DNA of 35,456 nucleotides from Rhizobium sp. Q54 (lineage in GTDB: Bacteria; Pseudomonadota; Alphaproteobacteria; Reyranellales; Reyranellaceae): the NCBI GenBank assembly GCA_945903635.1, contig CAMDOT010000035.1:1-35456 (forward strand), read 5' to 3'. The translations under genes were made by a program, and so were the position numbers. Below, in pieces: positions 1 to 9,082 of this stretch. Every line of letters begins with the position of its first letter. The first letter of the stretch is position 1. Below the pieces are notes generated by a model, which did no database searches, was not told the origin of the DNA, and saw only the letters and a list, made by a program, of their open reading frames with translations.

Positions 1-110
1 TCTTCGTCGACCGCTACAATGCCCAGTGGCTGATCGCAAAGAACGACTACCGAAGTCCAAACGACGCCAGGACCGCTTGGGATCAGGGCGCGTTCAGGCA
101 GGCCGCTTAA
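1..110 (+). CDS. IS3-family transposase, C-terminal fragment (5' end outside window)
   Basis: Reading frame 3 is open from the left edge to a TAA at 108-110 and gives 35 residues. They include the motif YNAQWL near the start and [11 protein letters not shown] before the end. This resembles the extreme C-terminus of integrase-core (DDE) transposases of the IS3 group, where a YN-x-x-WL and a G/Y-RSP-x-x-AR motif close the protein. The terminal repeat that follows at 121-146 supports the call. Most of the protein, including the catalytic residues, lies outside the window, so I cannot say whether the element is intact. The family call comes from memory of the motif, not from an alignment. Confidence 0.62.
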   Translation, partial: FVDRYNAQWLIAKNDYRSPNDARTAWDQGAFRQAA

Positions 111-120
111 CCCCTACCTT

Positions 121-146
121 GTGTCCAGATATCCGGGTGCAGTACA
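121..146 (+). repeat. Putative right terminal inverted repeat of an IS3-type element
   Basis: The 26 bases right after the transposase stop begin GTGTCCAG, have GGGTGC in the middle and end in AGTACA. Read on the minus strand they begin TGTACTGCACCC and end TGGACAC, the usual layout of IS3-family ends (TGtaCTG-C/A-CCC...TGGACAC). The position 10 nt after the transposase stop fits. The matching left end and the target duplication are outside the window, so the exact boundary is approximate. Confidence 0.5.
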
Positions 147-216
147 TCGATTGTACCGCTTGGGCAACTCTTTGGGTAACGCTTCGAGTCGGTCACGGTC
201 GGACGGTTGAGGACAT

Positions 217-330
217 ATGCAGACAATTGACCCAGCACTTGCTCACCTTTATGCACAGCCCCGGACGACCAGAGACACCAGTCTTATTCCCGGCCGAAAT
301 ACGCCAGAACCTGCGCATATCGAGCAATGA
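217..330 (+). CDS. Possible short ORF (37 aa) upstream of gltX; unrecognised
   Basis: An ATG at 217 is preceded by GAGGA (209-213), a purine-rich ribosome-binding-like site with short spacing. It opens 37 codons that end at TGA 328-330, ten bases before the gltX start. The peptide ([12 protein letters not shown]... ending in EPAHIEQ) is hydrophilic and shows no motif I recognise. It could be a leader peptide coupled to gltX, the stump of a gene broken by the neighbouring IS, or chance. The whole 147-340 interval between the IS end and gltX otherwise shows nothing I can name. Confidence 0.2.
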   Translation: MQTIDPALAHLYAQPRTTRDTSLIPGRNTPEPAHIEQ

Positions 331-340
331 CGCCACGGCC

Positions 341-1747
341 ATGACTGTCGTAACCCGCTTCGCCCCCTCGCCGACCGGCTACCTCCACATCGGCGGCGCC
401 CGCACCGCGCTGTTCAACTGGCTGTTCGCCAGGCATCACGGCGGCAAGTACTTGTTGCGCATCGAGGATACCGACCGCGCACGCTCGACGGAGCCCGCGA
501 TCGCCGCGATCCTCGACGGCCTGTCGTGGCTCGGCCTGCCGTGGGACGGCGAGGTCACCTTCCAGTTCGCCCGTGCCGCCCGCCATGCCGAAGTCGCCAA
601 CCAGATGCTGGCGGCTGGCAACGCCTATCATTGCTACGCCTCGCCCCAGGAACTGGATGAGATGCGTGCGGCGCAGAAGGCCGCCGGCAAGCCCATGCGC
701 TACGACGGCCGCTGGCGCGACCGCGATCCCAAGGAGGCGCCTCCAGGCATCAAGCCGGTCGTCCGCCTGAAAGCGCCGCAGACCGGCCAAACTATCATCA
801 ACGATGCTGTTCAGGGCGAGGTCACCGTCGAGAACGCCCAGCTCGACGACATGATCCTGCTGCGCGCCGACGGCACGCCGACCTACATGCTGGCGGTCGT
901 GGTCGACGACCACGACATGGCCGTGACGCACGTCATCCGCGGCGACGATCATCTGAACAACGCCTTCCGCCAGCTCCAGATCATCCGTGCCATGGGCTGG
1001 CCGGAGCCGGTCTATGCCCACATCCCGCTGATCCATGGCCCTGATGGCGCCAAGCTCAGCAAGCGCCACGGCGCGCTGGGCGTCGACGCCTATCGCGACA
1101 TGGGCTTCCTGCCGGCGGCGCTGCGCAACTACCTGCTACGGCTCGGCTGGGGCCATGGCGACGACGAGATCATCTCGACCGAGCAGGCGATCGAATGGTT
1201 CGACCTGGCCGGTGTCGGCCGCTCGGCCTCGCGCTTCGACATCGCCAAGCTCACCAACCTCAACGCGCACTATCTGCGTGAGACACCTGACGCCGAGCTG
1301 TTGCCGCTGGTCATGCCGCGCATAGAAGACAAGATCGGCGGCAAGGTCGACCCGATCGGCCTGGAGCGCGTCTCGCGCGGTATGAATGGGGTGAAGCCGC
1401 GTTCGCGCACGCTGCTAGAAGTTGCCGACAATCTCGCCTTCTACGCCCGCGCCGGCGCGCCGCCGATTGCCGACGACAAGGCCCGGGCGATCCTGACGCC
1501 CGAAGGGAAGGCCCTGCTCGGCAAGCTTGCCTCGGCCCTCGAGGTCGAGGCCGCAAGCTGGGGCGAGGCACAGATCGAAGACGCGGTGCGGCGCTTCGCC
1601 GAAAGCCAGGGCGTAAAACTCGGCCAGGTGGCGCAGCCGCTGCGCGTGGCGCTCAGCGGCTCAACCGCCTCGCCCGGCATCTTCGAGGTGGTGGCGATCC
1701 TGGGCCCGGCCGAGACCAAGGTTCGATTGCTGGCGGCTGCCGGATAG
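341..1747 (+). CDS. gltX: Glutamate--tRNA ligase (GluRS)
   Basis: This 468-residue class I aminoacyl-tRNA synthetase attaches glutamate to tRNA-Glu in the cytosol. The HIGH-type signature lies at residues about 9-19 ([11 protein letters not shown]) and the KMSKS-type loop at 238-242 (KLSKR). The anticodon-binding region fills the C-terminal third and length is normal for the family. The open frame runs upstream to position 26, but that part overlaps the IS remnant and is not GluRS-like. The ATG at 341, which puts TRFAPSPTG at the N-terminus, is the clear start, although its Shine-Dalgarno is weak. Many alphaproteobacteria carry two GluRS genes, one of which may also charge tRNA-Gln; I cannot tell which this is. 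gltA lies downstream, as in relatives, with one exporter gene between them. Confidence 0.97.
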   Translation: MTVVTRFAPSPTGYLHIGGARTALFNWLFARHHGGKYLLRIEDTDRARSTEPAIAAILDGLSWLGLPWDGEVTFQFARAARHAEVANQMLAAGNAYHCYASPQELDEMRAAQKAAGKPMRYDGRWRDRDPKEAPPGIKPVVRLKAPQTGQTIINDAVQGEVTVENAQLDDMILLRADGTPTYMLAVVVDDHDMAVTHVIRGDDHLNNAFRQLQIIRAMGWPEPVYAHIPLIHGPDGAKLSKRHGALGVDAYRDMGFLPAALRNYLLRLGWGHGDDEIISTEQAIEWFDLAGVGRSASRFDIAKLTNLNAHYLRETPDAELLPLVMPRIEDKIGGKVDPIGLERVSRGMNGVKPRSRTLLEVADNLAFYARAGAPPIADDKARAILTPEGKALLGKLASALEVEAASWGEAQIEDAVRRFAESQGVKLGQVAQPLRVALSGSTASPGIFEVVAILGPAETKVRLLAAAG

Positions 1748-1779
1748 ATCGGCCTGCCGGCCACGGGCAGGTTTCGCCG

Positions 1780-2682
1780 ATGAGCCTGCGCGTCTGGATC
1801 TGGTTGCTGTCGCTGTCCGTCTTGTGGGGCGGTTCGTTCTTCTTCGCCAAGGTGGCCATCGGGGAGTTGCGGCCTCTCACCGTGGTCTTCGCCCGCGTGG
1901 CACTGGCGGCACTCGCGCTGAATCTCGTCCTTTCGCTGACGGGACGGAGTCTGTTCCGTCGCGGCACACCGTGGCCGGCCTTCATCGCCATGGGGCTCCT
2001 GAACAACATGATCCCCTTCGGCCTGATCTTCTGGGGCCAGACCCAGATCGCCTCCGGCCTGGCGTCGATCCTGAACGCCACGACACCGTTGTTCACCCTG
2101 TTGGTCGCGCACTTCGCGACGCGCGACGAGAGGATGGATGGCGCTAAGGTCGCCGCCCTGCTCACCGGCTTCGCCGGCGTCACAGTGCTGGTCGGTCCGG
2201 ATCTCCTGGTTGGCGATCAGTCCAGTTTCATGGGCCAGTTGGCGTGCCTGGCCGCCGCTCTCTCCTATGCCTTCGCCGGTGTCTATGGGCGCCGTTTCCA
2301 GACCATGGGCGTGGCGCCGATGCAGGCGGCGGCCGGACAGGTCACCGCCAGCGCCATGTTGATTCTGCCGATCATGCTGATGATCGATCGGCCCTGGAAT
2401 CTTCCAGCGCCACCGTCGGCAACCGTCTGGGCGGCGCTGGCGGCGCTGGCGCTGCTGTCGACCGCCCTCGCCTACGTGCTCTATTTCCGGATCCTTGCCG
2501 CCGCAGGGGCCACCAACCTGCTGCTTGTTACGTTTCTGATACCGGTGACCGCCATCCTGCTCGGCACCGCCTTCCTGGGGGAGCAGCTCGCGCCGCGGCA
2601 CTTCACCGGAATGGCCCTGATCGGCATCGGTCTGGCCGTCCTCGACGGCCGGATCACAGCCCGGCTACGCGCCGCGAAATAG
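1780..2682 (+). CDS. EamA-type (drug/metabolite transporter superfamily) permease
   Basis: The 300-residue protein is very hydrophobic, with about ten predicted membrane segments arranged as two EamA-like halves. The first half starts with LSVLWGGSFFFAKVAIGELRP, typical of the family, and the second begins around residue 150 with a glycine- and alanine-rich repeat of the same layout. Members export amino acids, metabolites or drugs across the inner membrane; the substrate cannot be read from sequence. The gene starts 32 nt after gltX on the same strand and may be read from the same transcript. It sits between gltX and gltA, which are often direct neighbours in alphaproteobacteria, so it is probably a lineage-specific insertion. 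Confidence 0.88.
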   Translation: MSLRVWIWLLSLSVLWGGSFFFAKVAIGELRPLTVVFARVALAALALNLVLSLTGRSLFRRGTPWPAFIAMGLLNNMIPFGLIFWGQTQIASGLASILNATTPLFTLLVAHFATRDERMDGAKVAALLTGFAGVTVLVGPDLLVGDQSSFMGQLACLAAALSYAFAGVYGRRFQTMGVAPMQAAAGQVTASAMLILPIMLMIDRPWNLPAPPSATVWAALAALALLSTALAYVLYFRILAAAGATNLLLVTFLIPVTAILLGTAFLGEQLAPRHFTGMALIGIGLAVLDGRITARLRAAK

Positions 2683-2698
2683 CAGTCCGGCGGCACAA

Positions 2699-2727
2699 TT
2701 GCGCCTGCAGATGCAGCTTGTTAGGGT
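2699..2727 (+). promoter_or_regulatory. Putative gltA promoter
   Basis: The 120-nt gap before gltA contains TTGCGC (2699-2704) and TAGGGT (2722-2727) separated by exactly 17 nt, a plausible -35/-10 pair for a housekeeping sigma factor. Each matches only about half of the E. coli consensus, so this is a weak prediction. The gap and the change of function between neighbours make an independent gltA promoter likely. Confidence 0.28.
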
Positions 2728-2802
2728 GCCCGCGAACCCGGCCTGATCGCCTTTCCCGCGGTCCTGCGCCACGCCCGAATCGAGCTGAAAAGAGTTCATC
2801 CA

Positions 2803-4101
2803 ATGGCCAAATCGACCGCGACGCTCACCGACAACGAAACCGGCAAGACCTATGAAATGCCGATCATCCACGGCTCGATCGGGCCGCGTCTGGTCGACGT
2901 CCGCAAGTTCTACGGCGACTCGGGAATGTTTACCTACGACCCGGGATTCACCTCGACCGGGTCATGCGGTTCCAAGATCACTTACATCGACGGCGATGAA
3001 GGCATCCTGCTGCATCGCGGCTACAACATTGCCGAACTGGCCGAGCAGAGCGACTTCATGGAAGTCGCCTACCTGCTGATGAAGGGCGAACTTCCGACCA
3101 AGGCGCAGAAGGAAAAGTTCGTCAAAGACATCACGATGCACACGATGGTGCACGAACAGTTGAGCCAGTTCTATCGTGGCTTCCGCCGCGACGCCCATCC
3201 GATGGCCATTTGCTGCGGAGTCGTCGGTGCCTTGTCGGCCTTCTATCACGACTCTTTGGACATCCACGATCCGCACCAGCGCATGGTCGCGTCGTATCGT
3301 CTGGTCGCCAAGATGCCGACTATCGCGGCCATGGCCTACAAGTATTCGGTCGGCCAGCCTTTCGTCTATCCGCGCAACGACCTCAGCTACGCCGCCAACT
3401 TCCTGCGCATGATGTTCTCGGTGCCGGCCGAGGAGTACGAGGTCAACCCGGTGATCGAAAAGGCGATGGACCGCATCCTGATGCTCCACGCCGACCATGA
3501 GCAGAACGCCTCGACCTCGACGGTCCGGCTGGCGGGTTCGTCGGGCGCCAACCCCTTCGCCTGCATCGCCGCCGGCATTGCCTCGCTTTGGGGCCCGAGC
3601 CACGGCGGCGCCAATGAAGCCGTGATCAACATGCTGAACGAGATCGGCGGCAAACAGAACATTCCCGGCTTCCTGTCGCGCGTGAAAGACAAGCAGGACC
3701 ACACCCGCCTGATGGGCTTCGGCCATCGCGTCTACAAGAACTACGATCCGCGCGCCAAGGTGATGCGTCAGACCTGTCACGAGGTGCTGACCTCGCTCGG
3801 CGTCGAACACGATCCGCTGCTCGAGCTGGCCATGGAAATGGAGCAGATCGCGCTCAAGGACGACTACTTCGTCTCCAAGAAGCTCTACCCGAACGTCGAT
3901 TTCTATTCGGGCATCATCTTCCGGGCGATCGGTATTCCGACCTCGATGTGCACCGTCCTGTTCGCCGTGGCCCGCACGGTCGGGTGGGTGTCGCAGTGGA
4001 ACGAGATGATCGAGGATCCGGACCAGAAGATCGGCCGGCCGCGCCAGCTCTACAACGGCCAGACCGAGCGTCCCTACAAGCCGTTGCACATGCGGAGCTA
4101 G
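2803..4101 (+). CDS. gltA: Type II citrate synthase
   Basis: The 432-residue enzyme condenses oxaloacetate and acetyl-CoA to citrate, the entry step of the TCA cycle. The catalytic triad is visible: His267 in [10 protein letters not shown], His308 in [16 protein letters not shown] and Asp366 in NVDFYSG. These correspond to His264, His305 and Asp362 of the E. coli enzyme. Length and the N-terminal domain fit the hexameric, NADH-sensitive Gram-negative type; NADH sensitivity is inferred from the family. The start ATG at 2803 gives the usual N-terminus ([18 protein letters not shown]). A gltX-gltA neighbourhood opposite a convergent lpx/fabZ/bamA block is common in alphaproteobacteria. Confidence 0.98.
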   Translation: MAKSTATLTDNETGKTYEMPIIHGSIGPRLVDVRKFYGDSGMFTYDPGFTSTGSCGSKITYIDGDEGILLHRGYNIAELAEQSDFMEVAYLLMKGELPTKAQKEKFVKDITMHTMVHEQLSQFYRGFRRDAHPMAICCGVVGALSAFYHDSLDIHDPHQRMVASYRLVAKMPTIAAMAYKYSVGQPFVYPRNDLSYAANFLRMMFSVPAEEYEVNPVIEKAMDRILMLHADHEQNASTSTVRLAGSSGANPFACIAAGIASLWGPSHGGANEAVINMLNEIGGKQNIPGFLSRVKDKQDHTRLMGFGHRVYKNYDPRAKVMRQTCHEVLTSLGVEHDPLLELAMEMEQIALKDDYFVSKKLYPNVDFYSGIIFRAIGIPTSMCTVLFAVARTVGWVSQWNEMIEDPDQKIGRPRQLYNGQTERPYKPLHMRS

Positions 4102-4131
4102 TTCGCATTCCGGGGAGGAAAGCGAGAGGAC

Positions 4132-4332
4132 ATGGCGAGATCATCATTCGGACCGAACCGGGCGGCGACCTGGACGGTCAGCCAAAAATCAAGGCCGATG
4201 CCGCGTATCGTGCGGCTCGGCCGGCCGGCCAACGACAATCACCACCGGCATGGCGTGCTGAGAGGTTTCCTGATGCTGGGCTTTGCCGCGGCGCTGCTTG
4301 CGCTCGTGGTATCGGGCATGCGCCTGATCTGA
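4132..4332 (+). CDS. Small predicted C-terminally anchored membrane protein (66 aa), unknown function
   Basis: An ATG at 4132 follows two purine-rich stretches (GGGGAGGAAAG and GAGAGG), a good ribosome-binding context. The N-terminal 44 residues are basic and polar, with PRIVRLGRPANDNHH in the middle. The last 22 residues, FLMLGFAAALLALVVSGMRL and neighbours, form one hydrophobic segment ending two residues from the stop. That layout suggests a tail-anchored inner-membrane peptide. It starts 30 nt after gltA and is probably on the gltA transcript. It runs head-on into gloA with 12 nt between the stops. I do not recognise a family. The SD and the clean membrane segment argue for a real gene. 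Confidence 0.5.
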   Translation: MARSSFGPNRAATWTVSQKSRPMPRIVRLGRPANDNHHRHGVLRGFLMLGFAAALLALVVSGMRLI

Positions 4333-4344
4333 GAGGCCGCCCGC

Positions 4345-4752
4345 TTACTTGCGTTCAATCAGCTCGATCTTGTAGCCGTCGGGATCCTCGACGAAGGCGA
4401 TCACCGTCGTGCCGAACTTCACCGGACCGGGCGCGCGCGTGACCTTGCCGCCCGTCTTGGTCACCTGGTCACAGACGCCGTAGACGTCGGGGACGCCGAC
4501 CGCGAGGTGACCGAACCCGCTGCCGAGCTCGTAGGGCTTGGCCTGATCCCAATTGTAGGTCAATTCCACGGCGCAGTGCTCCGTCTCCTCGCCGTATCCA
4601 ACGAATGCGAGCGTGTACTTGCCGTCGGGGACCTCGCGCTTGCGGAGCAACTTCATGCCCATCGGGCCTGTATAGAACGCGATCGACTTGTCGAGGTCCA
4701 GAACGCGGATCATCGTGTGCAGCATGCGATAATTGCTTACGGTGTCGGGCAT
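4345..4752 (-). CDS. gloA: Lactoylglutathione lyase (glyoxalase I)
   Basis: This 135-residue VOC-fold metalloenzyme converts the methylglyoxal-glutathione hemithioacetal to S-lactoylglutathione. Length equals that of E. coli GloA. The four metal ligands are in place: His12 (LHTMIRV), Glu63 (AVELTYNW), His82 (FGHLAV) and Glu130 ([11 protein letters not shown]). It most likely uses Ni or Co, as bacterial glyoxalases without the long insert do. A strong SD (AGGGGAGA) precedes the ATG and lies at the end of fabZ, only 11 nt upstream, so gloA is probably the last gene of the bamA-fabZ transcript. Its place directly after fabZ is unusual: lpxA normally sits here. Confidence 0.95.
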   Translation of the reverse strand: MPDTVSNYRMLHTMIRVLDLDKSIAFYTGPMGMKLLRKREVPDGKYTLAFVGYGEETEHCAVELTYNWDQAKPYELGSGFGHLAVGVPDVYGVCDQVTKTGGKVTRAPGPVKFGTTVIAFVEDPDGYKIELIERK

Positions 4753-4763
4753 CTCTGTCTCCC

Positions 4764-5240
4764 CTACCTGTCGCGAATCATGGCGGCGAACGTCGCTTCC
4801 GCAGCGAGCTTGCCCTCGACAATCGCCTTGCCGGAGAATTTCCAGACATTGGCCCGGCTCTGGATCTTCTCGACATGAAGTTCGAGGCGATCACCGGGTA
4901 TCACCGGCCGGCGGAACCGCACACCATCGATCGACATGAAGTAGACCAGCTTGCCTTCGGATCCAGTGCCGAACGTGGACACCACCAGGACCGCGGCCGT
5001 CTGTGCCATCGCCTCAACGATCAGGACACCCGGCATCACCGGCTCCGACGGAAAATGGCCCTGGAAGAACGGCTCGTTGATGCTGACGTTCTTGATCCCG
5101 ACGGCGCTGCGGTCGAGCTGCATGTCGACCACACGGTCGACCATCAGCATCGGGTAGCGATGCGGGATCATCTGCAGAATGCGCTTGATATCCACAGAGG
5201 TGGCGGCAGCGGGACTCGCCTGGTCGGTCTGAATATTCAT
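4764..5240 (-). CDS. fabZ: (3R)-hydroxyacyl-ACP dehydratase FabZ
   Basis: The 158-residue hot-dog-fold enzyme dehydrates 3-hydroxyacyl-ACP during fatty-acid elongation. Catalytic His62 and Glu76 lie in [23 protein letters not shown]; the conserved [13 protein letters not shown] stretch is at residues 25-37. The frame is open further upstream into bamA, but the ATG at 5240 gives the expected length. It starts 17 nt after the bamA stop. In most Gram-negatives lpxD lies between bamA and fabZ, and lpxA follows. Here neither is present, so FabZ cannot share its transcript with lipid A enzymes and probably serves only phospholipid acyl chains. Confidence 0.96.
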   Translation of the reverse strand: MNIQTDQASPAAATSVDIKRILQMIPHRYPMLMVDRVVDMQLDRSAVGIKNVSINEPFFQGHFPSEPVMPGVLIVEAMAQTAAVLVVSTFGTGSEGKLVYFMSIDGVRFRRPVIPGDRLELHVEKIQSRANVWKFSGKAIVEGKLAAEATFAAMIRDR

Positions 5241-5257
5241 GTCGCCGCCATCGCCGT

Positions 5258-7552
5258 TCAGAACCGGGATCCAAAGCTGAACCGGAAGTTCTGGGTCTTG
5301 TCCCAGGGCTCGTAAACCACCGGGAAGGTGTAGTCCACGCGGATCGGGCCGAACGGCGAAATCCATTGAATGCCGAAGCCCGTACCGACCCGCATCAACG
5401 AATTGTCGAGAATCGACGCGCCAAAACTGGCCGCCTGATTGCCCCATAGCGAGCCGGTATCGACGAACGCCTTGCCAAGAATACCAATTTCCTTGGGGAC
5501 GCCGAAGATCGGGAAGCTGAGTTCGGTCGTGGTCGTATAGAAATACTGGCCGCCCAGCGAGTCGGTCGTCGCGGCATCGCGGGGACCAACACCGCCGACG
5601 GCGAAGCCGCGCAGATTGTCGCCACCGAGGAAGAAGAGGTTGTTCAGGCGGATGTAGGTATTGTTGTACGGCAGCACGACGCCAGCCGAACCGCCAACCG
5701 TCAGAACGACATCATCAACGATGCTGTGGAAGTACGCCGCATCGGCAGACGTCCGAACGTACTGCTCGGTGCCGATTCCGCCGGCAACGGCAATCGTATT
5801 ACGCAGCAGCCAGCCCTTCGTCGTAAGGATTCTCGAATCTCGCGTATCCCAGGAGATCGTCTCGGCAATCTCGGAAACCGTCGAGTAACCCGCCTGCGCC
5901 TGCACAATGTACGAGGCCCACGGCATCACGTTGTAGATGTTCGTCTGCCGCAAGGTATATCGGACAATCTGCCGGGTGTGCTCACTGTAGGCCCAGCCGG
6001 TGCGCAGCGCGAAGCCGAGGCTGGCATCGCTGTAGTTGGCAACCGCCTGCCGGTTGTTCGACGTCCGGAAAATATCAAAGCCGGCCACCATATTGCGGTC
6101 GAGGAAGTACGGTTCCGTGAAGCTGAGGTCGATATTGGTGCTCAGGGTACCCAGCGAAAGGCCGAGACGAATTTCCTGTCCTTTGCCGAGGAGATTGCGC
6201 TCCCGCAGTGAAATATCACCCACGATACCGGCAGTGGTCGAATAGCCGGCGCCAAACGAAATATCGCCGGTGCTCTGTTCGACGACCTGGACCTCGAGAT
6301 TGGTCTTGTCGGGCGCCGAGCCAGGCGCCGCGGAAACGTCAGCCTTTTCGAAGAAGCCAAGGGCCTTCAGTCGCTCCTGGCTGCGCTTCAACTTGGCAGA
6401 GCTGAAGGCGTCGCCTTCGGCAAGCCGGAACTCGCGCCGGATGACCTTGTCCAGCGTGCGCACATTGCCGGAAATGTTGATGCGCTCGACATAGACGCGA
6501 GGACCTTCCTGGATCTCGAAAGTCACGTCGACCGTCTTCAGATCCTTGTTGCGTCGGATGTTGGGACGAACTTCGACGAACGCATACCCCAAGGACCCGA
6601 CCACATCGGTCAGGGTAGCGACCGTCTTCTCGATGTCACCGGCGTCGAACCAGTCGCCCTCGCTCATCAGGAGATAGCCCTTCAGGACATCGGGATCGAG
6701 GCCCTGAAACCGGGTCAAGATGTCGACGTCACCGAACTTGTATCGCTCCCCTTCGCTGATCGTGAAGGTAATGAAGAACCCATCACGGTTGGGAGACAGT
6801 TCGCCGACCGCCGACACCACGCGGAAGTCGGCATAGCCCTCCGAAAGGTAGAATTTGCGCAACAGCTCGCGGTCGAGGTTCAAGCGATCCGGATCGAAGC
6901 GATCGTCCGAGGACAGGAAGCGCCACCACGCACTCTCAGAGGTTCGAATTTTGCCGCGCAGCGTTCCGTCGCTGAAAGCCTCGTTGCCGACGAAAGTGAT
7001 GCGTTTGACACCCGTGACGTCACCTTCGTTGATCTCGAAGACGAGATCGACGCGCCCTTGCTCCAGCTTGATGATCTTGGGTTCAACCGATGCGTTGTAG
7101 CGACCGCCGCGCCGGTAAATGGTCAGAATACGCTCGACGTCGGCCTGTACGCGCGCGCGCGTGAACACCTGCCGAGCGCGCGACTGCACCTCGTCGCGCA
7201 GCTTGTCGTCGTCGATCTTGTTGTTCCCCTCGAAGGCGACACGATTGATGATCGGATTTTCCGTAAGCTTGACCACCAGGGTCGAGCCTTGCATGTCGAT
7301 CACGACGTCCGAGAACAGCCCCGTCCCGAACAGGGCTTTCAGCGAGCGATCGGCCGCCGCCGGATCGTAAGGCTGGCCAACCTTGAGCTGCAGATAAGAG
7401 CGGATCGTCTCCGGCTCGGATCTGACATTGCCCTGAATCTGAACAGCAGTAATCGTGCCTCCCGCAGCAGCGCCGCGCTGGGCGTGCGCCGTCGAGGCGA
7501 ATGCGAGAACTGCTGCAACGGCCAGTATGGCCCAACGAACGATCAAGCTCAC
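5258..7552 (-). CDS. bamA: Outer-membrane protein assembly factor BamA
   Basis: BamA folds and inserts beta-barrel proteins into the outer membrane. The 764-residue protein begins with a signal peptide ending FASTAHA, followed by five POTRA-like repeats (to about residue 400) and a C-terminal 16-strand barrel. The barrel has the LRGF loop-6 motif and ends in phenylalanine (FRFSFGSRF), the beta-signal. The open frame reaches back to a TTG at 7651, but this would place the signal sequence about 34 residues inside. The GTG at 7550-7552, with GGAAGG eight bases upstream, puts it at the N-terminus and is preferred. The gene follows rseP, as is usual, but lpxD is missing after it. Confidence 0.95.
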   Translation of the reverse strand: MSLIVRWAILAVAAVLAFASTAHAQRGAAAGGTITAVQIQGNVRSEPETIRSYLQLKVGQPYDPAAADRSLKALFGTGLFSDVVIDMQGSTLVVKLTENPIINRVAFEGNNKIDDDKLRDEVQSRARQVFTRARVQADVERILTIYRRGGRYNASVEPKIIKLEQGRVDLVFEINEGDVTGVKRITFVGNEAFSDGTLRGKIRTSESAWWRFLSSDDRFDPDRLNLDRELLRKFYLSEGYADFRVVSAVGELSPNRDGFFITFTISEGERYKFGDVDILTRFQGLDPDVLKGYLLMSEGDWFDAGDIEKTVATLTDVVGSLGYAFVEVRPNIRRNKDLKTVDVTFEIQEGPRVYVERINISGNVRTLDKVIRREFRLAEGDAFSSAKLKRSQERLKALGFFEKADVSAAPGSAPDKTNLEVQVVEQSTGDISFGAGYSTTAGIVGDISLRERNLLGKGQEIRLGLSLGTLSTNIDLSFTEPYFLDRNMVAGFDIFRTSNNRQAVANYSDASLGFALRTGWAYSEHTRQIVRYTLRQTNIYNVMPWASYIVQAQAGYSTVSEIAETISWDTRDSRILTTKGWLLRNTIAVAGGIGTEQYVRTSADAAYFHSIVDDVVLTVGGSAGVVLPYNNTYIRLNNLFFLGGDNLRGFAVGGVGPRDAATTDSLGGQYFYTTTTELSFPIFGVPKEIGILGKAFVDTGSLWGNQAASFGASILDNSLMRVGTGFGIQWISPFGPIRVDYTFPVVYEPWDKTQNFRFSFGSRF

Positions 7553-7672
7553 TCCCGGCACCTTCCAAGACCTGCCGATGGTCACATTCAGAAACGCCGT
7601 TTCATAGACCGGGATCAAAGACTTAGCCACCCCTTTTGTCCCCCGATTCAATCCCCACCGCCGAGCGCATAG

Positions 7673-9052
7673 TCATCGCAACAGGAGCGTGATGTCGTTG
7701 AACGTCGCGATCAACGCCATGCCGATCACCAAGGCAAAGCCGACCCGCAGGCCGAGTTCCTGTACCCTGAGACTGAGCGGTTTGCCCCGTATAGCCTCGT
7801 AAAGATACATGGCAAGGTGACCGCCATCGAGCATGGGTACCGGCAGCAGGTTGAAAACGCCCAGGACGACTGAAAGCGCGATCATGAGGTTGAGAATTCC
7901 GCCCCAGCCGGCATGCGACGCTTCGCCCGCCGCCTTGGCGATGCGGATCGGTCCACCGAGTTCGTCGATCGGGCGGCTCGCCGTCAGGATTTGCCCCATC
8001 GACGTGTAGAACATCGTCGTCATGTCCCAGACGGCACCGACGCCTGCGCCCATGGCACCCAGCACCCCGTAGTGACGACGTTCCATATTAGCCACGGGCC
8101 GGACCCGCAGCCGGCCAACGATACGCTCCTTGCCCGCACAATCGGCGACCTTGTCGGCGACGGGCACGATGGTCGTCTCCGCACTCTGCCCGTCACGCGC
8201 ATATTTCACGACCATCGGCTGGCCTGCGCGTGCGCCGATCAGCTCCGGAATGCGCGAAAAGTACTCGACGGGTTTGCCATCGATTTCGAGCAGCAGATCC
8301 CCGACCTTCAGCCCGGCCGCTTCGGCCGGGCTATTCGGCAAAAGCCCTCCAACCACCGGCCGGATGAGCTGGTCCATGCCCAATTCGCCGTAGCGCAGCG
8401 TGTTGTTGTAACGGTCGGTCCGTTCGCAGAATTGTGGAATGATCTCGCCGTGCAGCAATTGGCCGCCGCGGCGATATTCGACTGCCATCGGCTTCGCCAA
8501 GTAGAGGAACTGCGAGCCCATGATGTCCTCGTACCGGTCAACCTTCCGGTCGGCCAGGCGAACGATTTCATCGCCGGTTCGCAGACCGGCCTTGGCAGCC
8601 GGACCGTCGACCTGGACTGCAACGGTCGCTGGCGAATATGGCTCACCTGCGACAAGGAACACGATCGTCAGCACGACGACCGCGAACAGCAGGTTCGCCG
8701 CAGGTCCTCCCAGCACCACCGCCGCGCGTGCATATAGGGGCTTCGAGAAGAAGGCGCCGCGCTTCTGCTCTTCCGAAAGCGGCACATCGGACGGCGTTGC
8801 GCTGGTCGCGTCGCTGTCGCCCAGAAACTTCACATAGCCGCCCAGAGGGATGGCCGACACCTTCCAGCGTGTGCCGCGGCGGTCGGTCCAGCCGAACAAT
8901 TCGGGCCCGAAGCCGATCGAGAAGACCTCGGCATGAATGCCAAACCGGCGCGCCACCCAGTAGTGGCCAAACTCGTGAATGAACACGAGCAGCGTGAGCA
9001 CCAAAATAAAGTAAGGTAGGTAAGTCGTGAACAAGCTTATGACGCTTTGCAT
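7673..9052 (-). CDS. rseP: Site-2 metalloprotease RseP (M50 family, two PDZ domains)
   Basis: This 459-residue inner-membrane zinc protease cuts within transmembrane helices, classically anti-sigma factors and leftover signal peptides. HEFGH at residues 26-30 in the first membrane segment supplies two zinc ligands and the catalytic Glu. The LDG motif (PVPMLDGGHL) near residue 400 supplies the third ligand. Two PDZ domains lie between about residues 125 and 320, with the GLRTGDEI and GLKVGDLLLEIDG signatures. The C-terminal membrane segments follow. It lies between dxr (30 nt upstream) and bamA, the normal order. No rseA-like partner is in the window, so the regulated sigma pathway is unknown here. 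Confidence 0.96.
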   Translation of the reverse strand: MQSVISLFTTYLPYFILVLTLLVFIHEFGHYWVARRFGIHAEVFSIGFGPELFGWTDRRGTRWKVSAIPLGGYVKFLGDSDATSATPSDVPLSEEQKRGAFFSKPLYARAAVVLGGPAANLLFAVVVLTIVFLVAGEPYSPATVAVQVDGPAAKAGLRTGDEIVRLADRKVDRYEDIMGSQFLYLAKPMAVEYRRGGQLLHGEIIPQFCERTDRYNNTLRYGELGMDQLIRPVVGGLLPNSPAEAAGLKVGDLLLEIDGKPVEYFSRIPELIGARAGQPMVVKYARDGQSAETTIVPVADKVADCAGKERIVGRLRVRPVANMERRHYGVLGAMGAGVGAVWDMTTMFYTSMGQILTASRPIDELGGPIRIAKAAGEASHAGWGGILNLMIALSVVLGVFNLLPVPMLDGGHLAMYLYEAIRGKPLSLRVQELGLRVGFALVIGMALIATFNDITLLLR

Positions 9053-9082
9053 GCCTCACCACATCACTAAAATCGCGCTATT

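Noticed and set aside
26..340. N-terminal extension of gltX back to position 26
   Set aside because: The frame is open, but this part overlaps the transposase end and terminal repeat and does not resemble GluRS. The family N-terminus begins at the ATG at 341.
1441..2601. 386-codon minus-strand frame opposite gltX and the EamA gene
   Set aside because: Antisense to real genes, with no SD or domain; low-complexity Gln/Arg/Gly-rich translation.
4102..4344. Decayed remnant of lpxB or lpxI between gltA and gloA
   Set aside because: The interval is short and filled by the small membrane ORF. I see no stretch that resembles lpx proteins in any frame.
7553..7651. Longer bamA start (TTG at 7651)
   Set aside because: It would place the signal peptide about 34 residues inside the protein and has no visible SD. 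The GTG at 7552 has both.
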